From: an uncultured Draconibacterium sp.
GTDB lineage: Bacteria; Bacteroidota; Bacteroidia; Bacteroidales; Prolixibacteraceae
NCBI GenBank assembly: GCA_947492175.1
Contig: CANLMQ010000030.1
Coordinates: 1-64,000 of the forward strand
Direction of reading: 5' to 3'
Length of the DNA: 64,000 nucleotides
Each line of letters begins with the position of its first letter. Position 1 is the first letter of the stretch. Below, piece by piece: positions 15,791-24,627 of the stretch. The notes below the pieces were generated by a model, which was given only the letters and a program-made list of their open reading frames with translations, searched no databases and had not been told where the DNA came from. Position numbers and translations under genes: made by a program.

Positions 15791-15880
15791 TTATTTCCCA
15801 AGCACTTTAATTATATCACCTCTTTTAAGCATGTGGTCCAGCTCCAGATTGTTAAGAAGGGCAAATTCATTAAATTCATT
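15791..15880 (-). pseudogene. Duplicated 3'-end fragment of the M48 peptidase gene
   Basis: Read on the minus strand this encodes NEFALLNNLELDH-x-LKRG and continues to the family tail VLGK and a stop. That is the C-terminus of the M48 peptidase at 21142-22608, about 90% identical over 88 bases (roughly 9 differences). It has no start and no catalytic domain. It forms a direct repeat with 21142-21230, bracketing the Hdr operon. It also overlaps the first part of an in-frame upstream extension of the hdrC-like gene, which is why the later start (15980) is used there. Confidence 0.9.
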
Positions 15881-15979
15881 CAGGCGCATACGTATAAAAA
15901 CGTATTTCGAAATACGTTTAATCACGGTTTTAAAATTGCGGGTATTTCTAAAAATTTGCACAAAACTATAGTCAGTTAC

Positions 15980-16678
15980 ATGTATTCAGACTTAAACCGC
16001 AGATTAAAAGAAGATATTCGCCTCGAAGAAGGCCTGCACGCTTGCATGAACTGTGGTATTTGTACCGCAATTTGTCCGGCGGCAGAGTTTTTCGAGTACG
16101 ACCCGAGGACCATTGCAGTAACAGTTCAATCGGGAAACGAAAAAAAGATAAGCGCCCTGCTCGAAAGCGACACCATTTGGTATTGTGGTCAATGTATGTC
16201 GTGCAAAGCACGCTGCCCAAGAAACAACTGTCCCGGACTAATCATCAATGTTTTGCGTAAAATATCGCAGGAGACCGGTGCATTCATAAAAAGCAGAATG
16301 GGCCGGCAGCAGTATTTAATCGTTAAAACCATTGGTAAAAACATCCTCCATTATGGATACTGCGTCCATCCTACCACCCTGATTCCGGAAAAACATCCGG
16401 AACAGGGGCCGGTATGGAAATGGGTGTTCGAAAATATGCGCGATGTATATGATGCAGTGGGTGCCAACCTCGATGGCCATGGCCCCGGAGCCATGCGAAA
16501 AATCGACAGTTCGGATTTGGAGGAGCTTCAGCAGATTTTTAACGTGAGTGGAGGAAGTAAACTTTACCAAACCATTGAGCATTTCAGCAAACTAAAAGCA
16601 ATGGAATTAGGCCTGACCGATGAAAACGGTGACCCTGATATGGAAAAATACACGCAGTATTTATTAGCGGAAGTTTAA
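15980..16678 (+). CDS. hdrC: HdrC-like 4Fe-4S subunit
   Basis: This 232-residue protein carries two ferredoxin motifs, CMNCGICTAICP and CGQCMSCKARCP, followed by a helical tail, as in HdrC. HdrC transfers electrons between the flavin subunit HdrA and the catalytic HdrB. It is longer than archaeal HdrC (about 185). The ATG at 15980 begins MYSDLNRRLKEDIRLEEG, directly matching the family. The frame upstream to 15833 crosses the M48 fragment and is not taken. It is the first gene of a five-gene operon. Confidence 0.9.
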   Translation: MYSDLNRRLKEDIRLEEGLHACMNCGICTAICPAAEFFEYDPRTIAVTVQSGNEKKISALLESDTIWYCGQCMSCKARCPRNNCPGLIINVLRKISQETGAFIKSRMGRQQYLIVKTIGKNILHYGYCVHPTTLIPEKHPEQGPVWKWVFENMRDVYDAVGANLDGHGPGAMRKIDSSDLEELQQIFNVSGGSKLYQTIEHFSKLKAMELGLTDENGDPDMEKYTQYLLAEV

Positions 16679-16782
16679 GATGAAACAAGCATTGTCTGCA
16701 GCTGGCGGATTATAAAGGAGAATAATCACCCCAAAGTTTCGGGGGATACGAGTTCTCATAATCAATAAACAATTTTAAACGA

Positions 16783-17856
16783 ATGAATGCAAAAACTCAA
16801 ATAAGGTGGAGCGAATTCAACAAAGAAATTGCCAACGATCATTTTTTTTATTTACGCAGTTGTATCCGGCAAAATTTTAATCCCGGAGCCGAAAAGGTCT
16901 TCCTTTCTATTCTGCAGAACAATCTTAACAAAAATATTTACGACGATCCGCACCATACTACCTGCACCGGAATCGGGTATCATTCTGATATTGTTCCGTT
17001 TGAAACCATTCAGACCGTTATTGCCCGGCAATTTGCGCTGATGACAGAAAGAGGGTATAAAAACTGTGCTGTTTCGTGTATTACTTCATTTGGGTGTTAC
17101 AACGAGGTGCTTTCTACCTGGAAAGAATTTCCTGAGGAATTGGCCAGAACCCGAGAAAATTTGAGGAAAGCAACAGGGCGCGAGTTCAACATTCCTGAAA
17201 ACCTGGCACATGCCTGCGACATTATTTATAAATTCAGAAAAGAAATTGCCCGGCAGGCCCGCTACAAGCTGATAAACCGCGAAACCGGTGAGCCTTTAAA
17301 AATTGTCGACCATATCGGGTGTCATTATGCCAAAATCTTTCCTGAAAAAGGAGTGGGTGGCTCAGAATACTCGCGGGTACTTACCGGAATGATTGAAGCA
17401 TGGGGCGGCGAAGCGGTCGATTATCCCGAACGCCGCCACTGCTGCGGATTTGGTTTTCGCCACTATTTGATAAAAAATAACAGGAGCTATTCCATTTCCA
17501 ACTCCCAGAAAAAATTTGAGAGTATGGAGCCCTATCGCCCAGATGCCATTCTTACGAACTGCCCCGGCTGCAACATGTTTCTCGACCGATGGCAATATGC
17601 GCTGGCCCATATCGAAGGGAAGGTTTATGGAGGAGAAAACGGCATCCCCGTGATTTCGCACGAGGAATTGGCCGGATTGGTTTTAGGTTACAACCCGTGG
17701 AAAGATTTGGGGCTGCAAATGCATCAGGTAGATATGGAACCATTACTCGATAAAATGGGCATTGCCTACGATCCGGAAGAAAAATTTGCCGGAGTAAACG
17801 GAAAATACATTAACGAACCTGTGTTTACAGGATGTTTAAACCTGACGAAATGCTAA
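16783..17856 (+). CDS. hdrB: HdrB-like subunit with CCG domains
   Basis: This 357-residue protein has two Cys-rich CCG-type regions: an N-terminal one (CTGIGYHSDIV ... NCAVSCITSFGCY) and a C-terminal one (HIGCHYAKIFP ... ERRHCCGFGF ... TNCPGCNMF). In HdrB such domains bind the unusual non-cubane [4Fe-4S] clusters that reduce disulfides. Both regions are preserved, so catalysis is plausible. There is about 100 bases of spacing from hdrC, and the 3' end overlaps hdrA. The natural disulfide or persulfide substrate in Bacteroidota is unknown. Confidence 0.9.
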   Translation: MNAKTQIRWSEFNKEIANDHFFYLRSCIRQNFNPGAEKVFLSILQNNLNKNIYDDPHHTTCTGIGYHSDIVPFETIQTVIARQFALMTERGYKNCAVSCITSFGCYNEVLSTWKEFPEELARTRENLRKATGREFNIPENLAHACDIIYKFRKEIARQARYKLINRETGEPLKIVDHIGCHYAKIFPEKGVGGSEYSRVLTGMIEAWGGEAVDYPERRHCCGFGFRHYLIKNNRSYSISNSQKKFESMEPYRPDAILTNCPGCNMFLDRWQYALAHIEGKVYGGENGIPVISHEELAGLVLGYNPWKDLGLQMHQVDMEPLLDKMGIAYDPEEKFAGVNGKYINEPVFTGCLNLTKC

Positions 17857-18881
17857 AGAATAAACACGTCGCTGTTATTGGCGGGGGAATTGCCGGAATG
17901 GAGGCTGCCTCTGTTCTTGCCGGGCGGGGATTAAAGGTTACCCTGATAGAAAAGCAAGCTGATACAGGGGGAAAATTAAACGACTGGGATCACCTGTTTC
18001 CTGATTTTTCGTCGCCGGAAGATTTATTGAGAAGACTGAAAAAGAAAAACCATCAGGCAGGAGTTAACACCATTTACAAAACCGAAATCAGCAAGATTGA
18101 GCGAAACAACGGCCGTTTTGAACTGAACGATGAGCACGATGTAAAATTTTATGCCGATGCTGTTCTTGTTGCTTCCGGATTCAAAGTTTTCGATGCGGCC
18201 ATAAAAGAGGAATATGGTTACGACCTTTTCGGAAATGTTATTACCTCGGTCGATTTTGAAAAGCGTATTAAAAAGCACGGTAAATTACTTACCATCCAGG
18301 GAACAGAGCCTAAACGCGTAGCCATTATTCACTGCGTGGGATCGCGCGACGCGAAAGTAGGAAACACCTATTGTTCGAAGGTTTGTTGTATTACGGGCAT
18401 TAAGCAGGCTATAGAAATTAATGAGATGCTGCCCGAATGCGAGGTTTTTTGTTTTTACATGGATTTACGGCTCTATGGCTCGAAATTCGACAGCCTTTAC
18501 CTCAAGGCTCAAAAGCAGCATAAAACTCAGTTTATTCGCGGTCGGTTGTCGGAAGCTGCCGAGCGACCGGATAAAAGCCTGCAGATAAAAGCCGAAGATA
18601 CTTTGCAGGGACGTCCGCTGCGTATGAATGTAGATATGGTTATTCTTTTGGTGGGTATGGAACCGGGCGCCTCAATCAATCAGTTAATCCGGAAGAACCA
18701 AATGGAGGTGGATGAAAACGGATTTCTGAAATCGGCCAACATACACGAAATGAGAAACCGCACCACACAGGACGGAATTTTTATGGCCGGGACAACAATA
18801 TGTCCGATGGCTGTAAACGAAACATTGGAAAATGCCCGTTCTGCTGCGCTGGATGTAATTAATTTTTTTGAAAGACGTTAG
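17832..18881 (+). CDS. hdrA: HdrA-like FAD subunit (short form)
   Basis: This 349-residue protein has a Rossmann FAD motif near the start (VIGGGIAGMEAASVLAGRG), GGKL, and the HdrA-specific block CVGSRDAKVGNTYCSKVCC. It ends with MAGTTICPMAVNETLENARSAA. Compared with methanogen HdrA (about 650) it lacks the N-terminal Fe-S domain and the C-terminal ferredoxins. This is closer to QmoA-like or short HdrA forms. The start at 17832 overlaps hdrB by 25 bases; an ATG at 17850 overlapping the hdrB stop (ATGCTAA) is an alternative. It probably takes electrons from, or gives them to, HdrC proteins. Confidence 0.88.
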   Translation: MFKPDEMLKNKHVAVIGGGIAGMEAASVLAGRGLKVTLIEKQADTGGKLNDWDHLFPDFSSPEDLLRRLKKKNHQAGVNTIYKTEISKIERNNGRFELNDEHDVKFYADAVLVASGFKVFDAAIKEEYGYDLFGNVITSVDFEKRIKKHGKLLTIQGTEPKRVAIIHCVGSRDAKVGNTYCSKVCCITGIKQAIEINEMLPECEVFCFYMDLRLYGSKFDSLYLKAQKQHKTQFIRGRLSEAAERPDKSLQIKAEDTLQGRPLRMNVDMVILLVGMEPGASINQLIRKNQMEVDENGFLKSANIHEMRNRTTQDGIFMAGTTICPMAVNETLENARSAALDVINFFERR

Positions 18882-18884
18882 AAA

Positions 18885-19235
18885 ATGGATGATCTCAGTT
18901 TTTTGAAACCGGCCTCCCGGCAAATCGATTTCGATAATTTCGACGACAGTTTGCTGTTGTATGTTTTAAAATACGAACCCTCCTTTGTAACCTGTATCTC
19001 GTGTGGCGGCTGCACGGCTACGTGCAGTGCCGGGAACCTTACCAATTTTAATGTTCGCAAAATCGGGCTGTCGCTGCGCCGCGGCGAAACCGAAGAACTC
19101 TCCGAAGAAATCCAGAAATGTATGTTTTGCGGGAAATGTACTTTGGTTTGCCCGCGCGACATCAATATCCGGAATGTAATCCTGCTCATAAAAAAATGCA
19201 TCTCGATGCAAAAAAACGTAAAAGAACCGGTATGA
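18885..19235 (+). CDS. Second small HdrC-like dicluster ferredoxin subunit
   Basis: This 116-residue protein has two cysteine motifs, CISCGGCTATC (followed by S rather than P) and CMFCGKCTLVCP, so it can hold two [4Fe-4S] clusters. It follows hdrA by 3 bases and its TGA overlaps the next ATG (ATGA), so all are translationally coupled. It likely wires HdrA to the membrane subunit that follows. This is a second HdrC-type protein in one operon. Confidence 0.88.
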   Translation: MDDLSFLKPASRQIDFDNFDDSLLLYVLKYEPSFVTCISCGGCTATCSAGNLTNFNVRKIGLSLRRGETEELSEEIQKCMFCGKCTLVCPRDINIRNVILLIKKCISMQKNVKEPV

Positions 19236-21058
19236 TGGAAAAAGTAATTATTCTCCCCTTTACCATTGGTCTTATTTATCTTCTCGGAATATTGTCTTAT
19301 CGTTTTTTCAGGTGGATTCGTGGTTTGTCGAAACTCGATAAACTCCGGCTGGTGCAATCTCTCAAAACACGTAGGATATTGTATTCGGTTAAAGAAGTTT
19401 TTTTGGAAGGATTACTTCACCATAAAATTTTCCTGAAGAACCCGGTGCTTGGTTATATGCACATGAGCCTGGCATTTGGCTGGTTCCTGCTGATTGTGGT
19501 TGGCCATATTGAGGTTATGGTTGCCCGGCAGTCGCTGTTAGCTCCCATGTACCTTCCGGTATTTTTTCGCTATTTCGAAACCGGTAAATCATTTCTCTTT
19601 GCTGGAGTTTTTTCATTCCTGATGGACTTTCTGCTGTTCTTTGTTCTTTCGGGTGTTGCTTTGGCCATGTTAAAAAGGTTCAAGAAGCAATTGTTTGGGA
19701 TGAAAAAAACCACCCGCCTGAAAACCGGTGATCGTATAGCGCTAACTTCGCTCTGGCTGATTTTCCCGCTGCGGCTTTTGGCTGAAGCAATGTCGGCTCA
19801 ATTGTATGGCAACGGCAGCTTTCTTACATCTTCGGTTGGCCATATTTTTGGGGGCCTGGCTTCCGATACGGCAAACTTTGCCCTCTGGACGGCTTATTCC
19901 GGTGCACTCGGATTCTTTTTTGTGGCATTGCCTAATTCGCGTTACATGCACATTGCCACCGAGGTTTTGTTCATTTTTGTGCGAAATGCCGGTATCCGAC
20001 TTAAAAAGCGCAATAATACTTATACCGACATCCAGGTGTTTTCCTGCTCGCGCTGTGGCCTTTGTCTTGATAACTGTCAGTTGTCGGCTGCAGGGATTAA
20101 TAATTCGCAGTCGGTTTACATCCTGAAAAATATACGCAACAACAACCTTACCGACGAAGAATTGTTTAACTGCCTGCTTTGCGGAAAGTGCCAGGTAGAC
20201 TGTCCGGTGGGTATTAATACCATCGATTTGCGGATTACACAGCGTATCGAATCTACCCTCCAGTATAACTCGTCGTACAGCTATCTTGAAGATTTTCCAG
20301 CCCGGAAAGCCGACACCGTTTATTTTGCCGGGTGTATGACCCACCTCACCCCGGTAATTATTGCATCGATGAAAAAGCTTTTTGCAATGGCCGGCGAAAA
20401 TGTCTGGTTCATGGACGAAGAAAAGGCGCCCTGTTGCGGCCGCCCGCTGATTTTGGCCGGGCAACATCATGCAGCCTCGAAACTTATTGCCAACAACACC
20501 CGCAAAATTCTGGGGTCGGGGGCGAAGAAATTGGTGGTTTCGTGCCCCATCTGCTACAAGGTTTTCAGGGAAGATTACGAATTGGGAAACGTTGAGGTGG
20601 TGTTCCATGCCGATTATATATTGCGCCTGATAAAAGAAAAAATAATCATACTGAATAAGAGTACCGAAAGGATTGTTTACCACGATCCATGCGAACTGGG
20701 GCGGGGCTCTGGAATGTTCGAACAGCCCCGCGAAGTGCTAAGGGCAACAGGAAAAGTTATTCCTGTTAAAAACGAAAAAGAAAATGCTTATTGCTGCGGC
20801 GGAAGCCTTGGTAACCTTAAAATATCGCAGCAGGAAAAAGCCATGTTGCGCAACCAGGCCGTAGAAGATTACCTGCAGTACCGGCCCGATGTGCTGGGCA
20901 CAGCCTGCCCGTTGTGCAAAAAAACCTTTGCCCGCCAACGTGGCATTAATGTAATGGACATTGCCGAAATTGTAGTGAATGCTATTTCGAAACCTCCGGA
21001 ATTAGAGCCGGTGAAAGAAAATGTTGGTGTGTTGGAGTTGGAAGAAATGCTGGTGTAA
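19232..21058 (+). CDS. Membrane Hdr-type subunit: cytochrome-b-like helices fused to HdrD-like Fe-S/CCG part
   Basis: This 608-residue protein has about five or six N-terminal transmembrane helices (residues about 1-260) with spaced His, of the NarI/HdrE/DsrM cytochrome b type. Next come two ferredoxin motifs (CSRCGLCLDNC, CLLCGKCQVDCP). Two CCG domains follow (FAGCMTHL ... APCCGRPL ... SCPICYKVF, and HDPCELGRG ... YCCGGSLGN ... ACPLCKKTF). This is an HdrE-HdrD (or DsrM-DsrK) fusion and should connect menaquinone to a disulfide or persulfide-type site. The start at 19232 uses an ATGA overlap. It is the last gene of the operon and ends in a terminator that overlaps its stop. Confidence 0.92.
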   Translation: MMEKVIILPFTIGLIYLLGILSYRFFRWIRGLSKLDKLRLVQSLKTRRILYSVKEVFLEGLLHHKIFLKNPVLGYMHMSLAFGWFLLIVVGHIEVMVARQSLLAPMYLPVFFRYFETGKSFLFAGVFSFLMDFLLFFVLSGVALAMLKRFKKQLFGMKKTTRLKTGDRIALTSLWLIFPLRLLAEAMSAQLYGNGSFLTSSVGHIFGGLASDTANFALWTAYSGALGFFFVALPNSRYMHIATEVLFIFVRNAGIRLKKRNNTYTDIQVFSCSRCGLCLDNCQLSAAGINNSQSVYILKNIRNNNLTDEELFNCLLCGKCQVDCPVGINTIDLRITQRIESTLQYNSSYSYLEDFPARKADTVYFAGCMTHLTPVIIASMKKLFAMAGENVWFMDEEKAPCCGRPLILAGQHHAASKLIANNTRKILGSGAKKLVVSCPICYKVFREDYELGNVEVVFHADYILRLIKEKIIILNKSTERIVYHDPCELGRGSGMFEQPREVLRATGKVIPVKNEKENAYCCGGSLGNLKISQQEKAMLRNQAVEDYLQYRPDVLGTACPLCKKTFARQRGINVMDIAEIVVNAISKPPELEPVKENVGVLELEEMLV

Positions 21059-21082
21059 TATTCACCAGCATTTCTTCTTTTT
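21041..21082 (+). terminator. Terminator of the Hdr operon
   Basis: GAAGAAATGCTGGTG / CACCAGCATTTCTTC is a perfect 15-bp stem with a 7-nt loop, followed by T5. The left arm is the last codons of the membrane subunit gene, so the stop codon sits in the loop region. Confidence 0.9.
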
Positions 21083-21141
21083 GGAAATAATTCGAAATTT
21101 GTCAGGCTATATTGGGATATGAAATGCGTAGTAATATTTAA

Positions 21142-22608
21142 CTATTTCCCAAGCACCTTAATTACATCACCTCTTTTAAGCGTGTGGTCCAGTTCCAAAT
21201 TGTTAAGAAGGGCAAATTCATTGAATTTCGTTTTAGGAACTTTATAGTATTCAAATGCATCGGCCAACGATACAGAAGCACTTCGGATAGTAATAATTTT
21301 AATTCTGTCGGGCTTAACATTCAACTTGGCGTTATCAGTTAATTGTGCAAAATTCATCATGGTAGTTTCAAAAGCCGCTTTGTTGTTGTTAAACAGAGGC
21401 TCGGTTGTCAGCCCGTGGAAAGTAAACACCTTGCCATCTTTTTCTATAAAATACGAGAGAATTTTAAGGGTTTGTTGCTGCCCGTCCTGAGTTTGCGAAA
21501 CCTGCTGCGACAGGGTGGTTGTAGCATTAAAACCGTTTACTTTTACATTTTTACGCTCGATTGCGGTGAGTTTAAAATCGCTTAATGCCTTTTGGGCTGC
21601 TGTTTCCGAATCCTTTTCTTCCGACAAGGAAAATACCATTGCAGCATTTTTGTCGGCTGGTACAATTTGAACCTGCATGGGCGAGTTTATCAGTTCCCAA
21701 CCTGCTGGTATTGGAAATTTAAATTTCAGGTCGGGATGGTAAAAAACACTGTTTTCTACAAAACCCTGTCGCGGATCTTCGCCATACACAATACCATCAA
21801 TCATATTCAGGTAGCTATCGGCATTTACCTCAAACGATTTTCCCGGTAGTTTGGCTTGCCATTCGTTAGTCATATTATTAACTGCAATATTCCTGTCTCC
21901 CGGATCGGGGTGAGTCGACATCCAGGTTGGAACTCCTGCATGGTTGCTGGCCATCTGCATTTTGTTGAGGACATTAAAAAAGTCAGCCATTTTGTGGGCA
22001 TCGTATCCAATTTTCGACGAATATTCAACTCCCAAACGGTCGGCTTCGCGCTCGTTGGCCCGGCTAAAGCTTAAAAACAAAAGTTGCATGGCTTGCATGG
22101 CTTCGTTTGCAAATTGTGCCACTTCTTTCGAAGCGATCATTCCGGCCATTAATGCCACCTGCCCCAGTTGCTGGCGTGTTTGCTGTTGCGCGGTATGACG
22201 GGCCGTAACGTGGCCCATTTCGTGCCCCAAAACGCCCATTAATTCAGCTTCGTTGTTAAATTGAGCCAGAATTCCACGGGTAAGGTAAATGTATCCGCCA
22301 GGAACAGCAAAGGCATTTACCACCGGCGAGTCGAGCACTTTAAAATGGTACTGCAGGTTGGGCCGATGCGATATTTTCCCCATTTGGTTTCCTTTGGCTA
22401 CTATAAAATTCAACAGGTCTTCATCCTGGTAAAGTCCAAAAGTTGAAACTACCGACGGGTCGTACTGAGTACCCAGGGCAATTTCCTGCTCTTCCGACAT
22501 AAACATAAGCTGCGACTTGCCGGTAACCGGATTTACAGCACACGAAGGTACCAGCAAAACCAGCGAAATAATAAGGATAGAAACTGAAAGTGTTTTTAGT
22601 GTTTTCAT
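21142..22608 (-). CDS. M48 family metalloprotease lipoprotein with LysM-like tail
   Basis: This 488-residue protein has a lipoprotein signal peptide ending LLVPSC (lipid on C23). The M48 catalytic domain has zinc motif H129-E-M-G-H133 in GVLGHEMGHVTARH, and the third ligand region NEREADRLGVEYS. A C-terminal domain follows (SLADAFEYYKVPKTKFNEF ... KRGDVIKVLGK) that looks like a LysM/peptidoglycan-binding module. It resembles BepA/YfgC-type periplasmic quality-control proteases. The last 29 codons or so are duplicated at 15791-15880. The upstream region carries palindromic element copy B. Confidence 0.95.
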   Translation of the reverse strand: MKTLKTLSVSILIISLVLLVPSCAVNPVTGKSQLMFMSEEQEIALGTQYDPSVVSTFGLYQDEDLLNFIVAKGNQMGKISHRPNLQYHFKVLDSPVVNAFAVPGGYIYLTRGILAQFNNEAELMGVLGHEMGHVTARHTAQQQTRQQLGQVALMAGMIASKEVAQFANEAMQAMQLLFLSFSRANEREADRLGVEYSSKIGYDAHKMADFFNVLNKMQMASNHAGVPTWMSTHPDPGDRNIAVNNMTNEWQAKLPGKSFEVNADSYLNMIDGIVYGEDPRQGFVENSVFYHPDLKFKFPIPAGWELINSPMQVQIVPADKNAAMVFSLSEEKDSETAAQKALSDFKLTAIERKNVKVNGFNATTTLSQQVSQTQDGQQQTLKILSYFIEKDGKVFTFHGLTTEPLFNNNKAAFETTMMNFAQLTDNAKLNVKPDRIKIITIRSASVSLADAFEYYKVPKTKFNEFALLNNLELDHTLKRGDVIKVLGK

Positions 22609-22703
22609 CTGTTTATAATTGTTTATTTTTTAGCAACAGATGGAACTCCCATGATTATTATCATTCGTTTTTGTGTGAAAAATTTTCTCATGGTCGTTTC
22701 ATA
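22606..22703 (-). repeat. Palindromic intergenic element, copy B
   Basis: On the minus strand it starts TATGAAACGACCATGA and has CACAAAAACGAATGATAAT in the middle. It then carries the partner arm TCATGGGAGTTCCATCTGT and ends AAACAGATG at the M48 start codon. The two outer arms pair at 12 of 15 positions, giving one large hairpin. It has the same orientation relative to its downstream gene as the other copies. Confidence 0.82.
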
Positions 22704-22844
22704 TTGCGTAGACTTTTAATCAAATGTTGTAAGTAAATTGCAAATATTGTCTGTTAGTGTAGACGTTTGTTGCGACATTAGTCTTAATTACTAATTTTAC
22801 TCGTACACAAATATAAGTATCTATACTAAATATATAATGCTTTT

Positions 22845-24377
22845 ATGTTTATAAGAAAAATAGTACTGGTTTCTTATTTTTTATGCCTGATTTCCTTTAT
22901 TGGTTTTGCTCAAACCGATGCGTTGCAAAAAATCGATATAACAGATTTGAAACGGCATCTTGGTTTTATTGCATCCGATGAATTACAAGGGCGCAGGTTG
23001 GGGACTGAAGTTGACGGATTGAAACAGACTGCCAATTATTTAGCTGATTATGCCCGGGAAATAGGATTAAAACCCGGAGCCGAAAACTATTTCCAGAATT
23101 TCTCAATGTATTCGGTAAAAGCTGATAAAAACAATTTTATTGAAGTAGCTACCTTAAATAATAAAACCGTTTTTAATTCGAACTCGCTTCTTTTTTTTGG
23201 CGGTGTTGAGGGAAGCAAAAAATTAAGGAATAGTACTGTTGTTTTGGGTGGTTTCGGAGATAAGCTGAAAAATGAAAGCTTGAAAGAACAGGTGCTTGTT
23301 GTTGCCCAGGGAAATGCAGAATCGTTTAATAAAGGTGATGATATACGTTTGCGCGTGAGCCGGGAGATGGAGAAGTTAAAAAAGATTGAGGAGAAAGAGC
23401 CAGGGGTAATTATTGTGGTAACCTCACCGCAAGATAAAGATAACAAGGGGTTTAATCGATTAAAGGCCTGGTTCAGTCAGACCCGGTATACTTTTAACAC
23501 AGGCGATGATTTTATAGTTCCGGTGCTTTTTTCAACACCCGATTTTGCCGATGCTTTGCTTGGAGGTAAAGGAAAGTATAAAAAATACTTGTCGAAAGTT
23601 GCAAAAGGTAATTCAAGCGGTTGGCAGCCTGTTCAGAAAAAGAGTGTGAGTTTGCAGGCCGAAATTGTATCGGATGAGGTGCATTTAAATAATATAATTG
23701 GTGTTGTTGAAGGTTCCGATCCGAAGCTAAAAGATGAATACGTGGTTTTTATGGCACATTACGACCACCTGGGAATGGGCAAAGGCGGAGAAGTGTTTAA
23801 CGGTGCCGATGATAACGGATCGGGAACCGTTGCCATTATGGAAGTTGCCGAAGCTTTTATGAGTCTGGATAAAAAACCAAAACGCAGTATTGTGTTTTTA
23901 TGGACGACCTGTGAAGAAATGGGGCACTTGGGTTCAAGGTATTATTGCGACCATCCGGTTTTCCCGCTGCAACAAACAGTGGCTGCCATTAATCTAGACA
24001 TGGTGGGGCGTGTTTACGAGGAACAGCGCGATGATATCTGGAAGAATTCGCCTAAAAAAATAAAGGGATTTAATGGTTTGTATACTTTGGCGAATAAGGT
24101 CTGGCCGGAACTGGCAGAAATAAACAATCGAAAATGTAAAGAAATCGGACTTGTGCCTGATTCTTCGTTGCCTGAACATTATATAAGGGCCAGCGATCAT
24201 TATCATTTTCATAAAAACGGAGTGCCGGTTTTAAACTATTCTACAGGTTACCATGCCGATTATCACAAAGTGGGCGACGAAGTGGAGAAAATTAATTTCG
24301 ATAAAATAAAACGAGTAGCCGATCTTTGTTTTTTGGTTGGTTTGGAGGTCGCAAATACTGATAATATCAAATTCTGA
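22845..24377 (+). CDS. Secreted M28 family metallopeptidase, paralogue 1
   Basis: This 510-residue protein has a signal peptide (LVSYFLCLISFIGFAQ). The M28 zinc aminopeptidase core is complete: AHYDHLG, NGADDNGSGT, the catalytic Glu pair in TTCEEMGHLGS, LDMVGR, and the last His in SDHYHFHKNGVPVL ... GYHADYH. A PA-like insert lies between the N-terminus and the core (about residues 90-280). It probably acts in the periplasm or outside, releasing N-terminal amino acids. A close paralogue follows in tandem. Confidence 0.93.
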   Translation: MFIRKIVLVSYFLCLISFIGFAQTDALQKIDITDLKRHLGFIASDELQGRRLGTEVDGLKQTANYLADYAREIGLKPGAENYFQNFSMYSVKADKNNFIEVATLNNKTVFNSNSLLFFGGVEGSKKLRNSTVVLGGFGDKLKNESLKEQVLVVAQGNAESFNKGDDIRLRVSREMEKLKKIEEKEPGVIIVVTSPQDKDNKGFNRLKAWFSQTRYTFNTGDDFIVPVLFSTPDFADALLGGKGKYKKYLSKVAKGNSSGWQPVQKKSVSLQAEIVSDEVHLNNIIGVVEGSDPKLKDEYVVFMAHYDHLGMGKGGEVFNGADDNGSGTVAIMEVAEAFMSLDKKPKRSIVFLWTTCEEMGHLGSRYYCDHPVFPLQQTVAAINLDMVGRVYEEQRDDIWKNSPKKIKGFNGLYTLANKVWPELAEINNRKCKEIGLVPDSSLPEHYIRASDHYHFHKNGVPVLNYSTGYHADYHKVGDEVEKINFDKIKRVADLCFLVGLEVANTDNIKF

Positions 24378-24530
24378 TTTGGCAAAATAAAAATTAGTTA
24401 TAAATCGTCCGGATTGTAATTCTAGATAAGATTGAATACTTATTATCCGATTGCGCTTTTTGATAGAAAGAACTAAATAAAACAAACAATAAAACGAGCA
24501 TAGGTTTTAATCGTTCTGATGTAAAAATCA

Positions 24531-24627
24531 AGAATGATTAAAATTTATGTGAGAGCGACGGATGGAGCGGTTCCATCTGTCAAATTTGAATTTTTAAATT
24601 ATAGGAAAATTAAAATTTATACAGATG
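24531..24627 (+). repeat. Palindromic intergenic element, copy C (3' half)
   Basis: From AGAATGATTAAAATTTATG onward it matches copy A base for base with few changes, including the GACGGATGG / CCATCTGTC-type hairpin. It ends TTTATACAGATG on the M28 start codon. The 5' arm (TATGAAACGA...) is not recognisable, so this copy is a partial element. Confidence 0.82.

Noticed and set aside
15833..15979. Upstream extension of the hdrC-like gene
   Set aside because: The first part is the antisense of the M48 3'-end fragment; HdrC similarity begins at the ATG at 15980.
19742..20683. Long (313-residue) antisense frame within the Hdr membrane subunit gene
   Set aside because: It is a shadow of a GC-richer coding sequence; the plus strand carries clear Cys motifs and helices.
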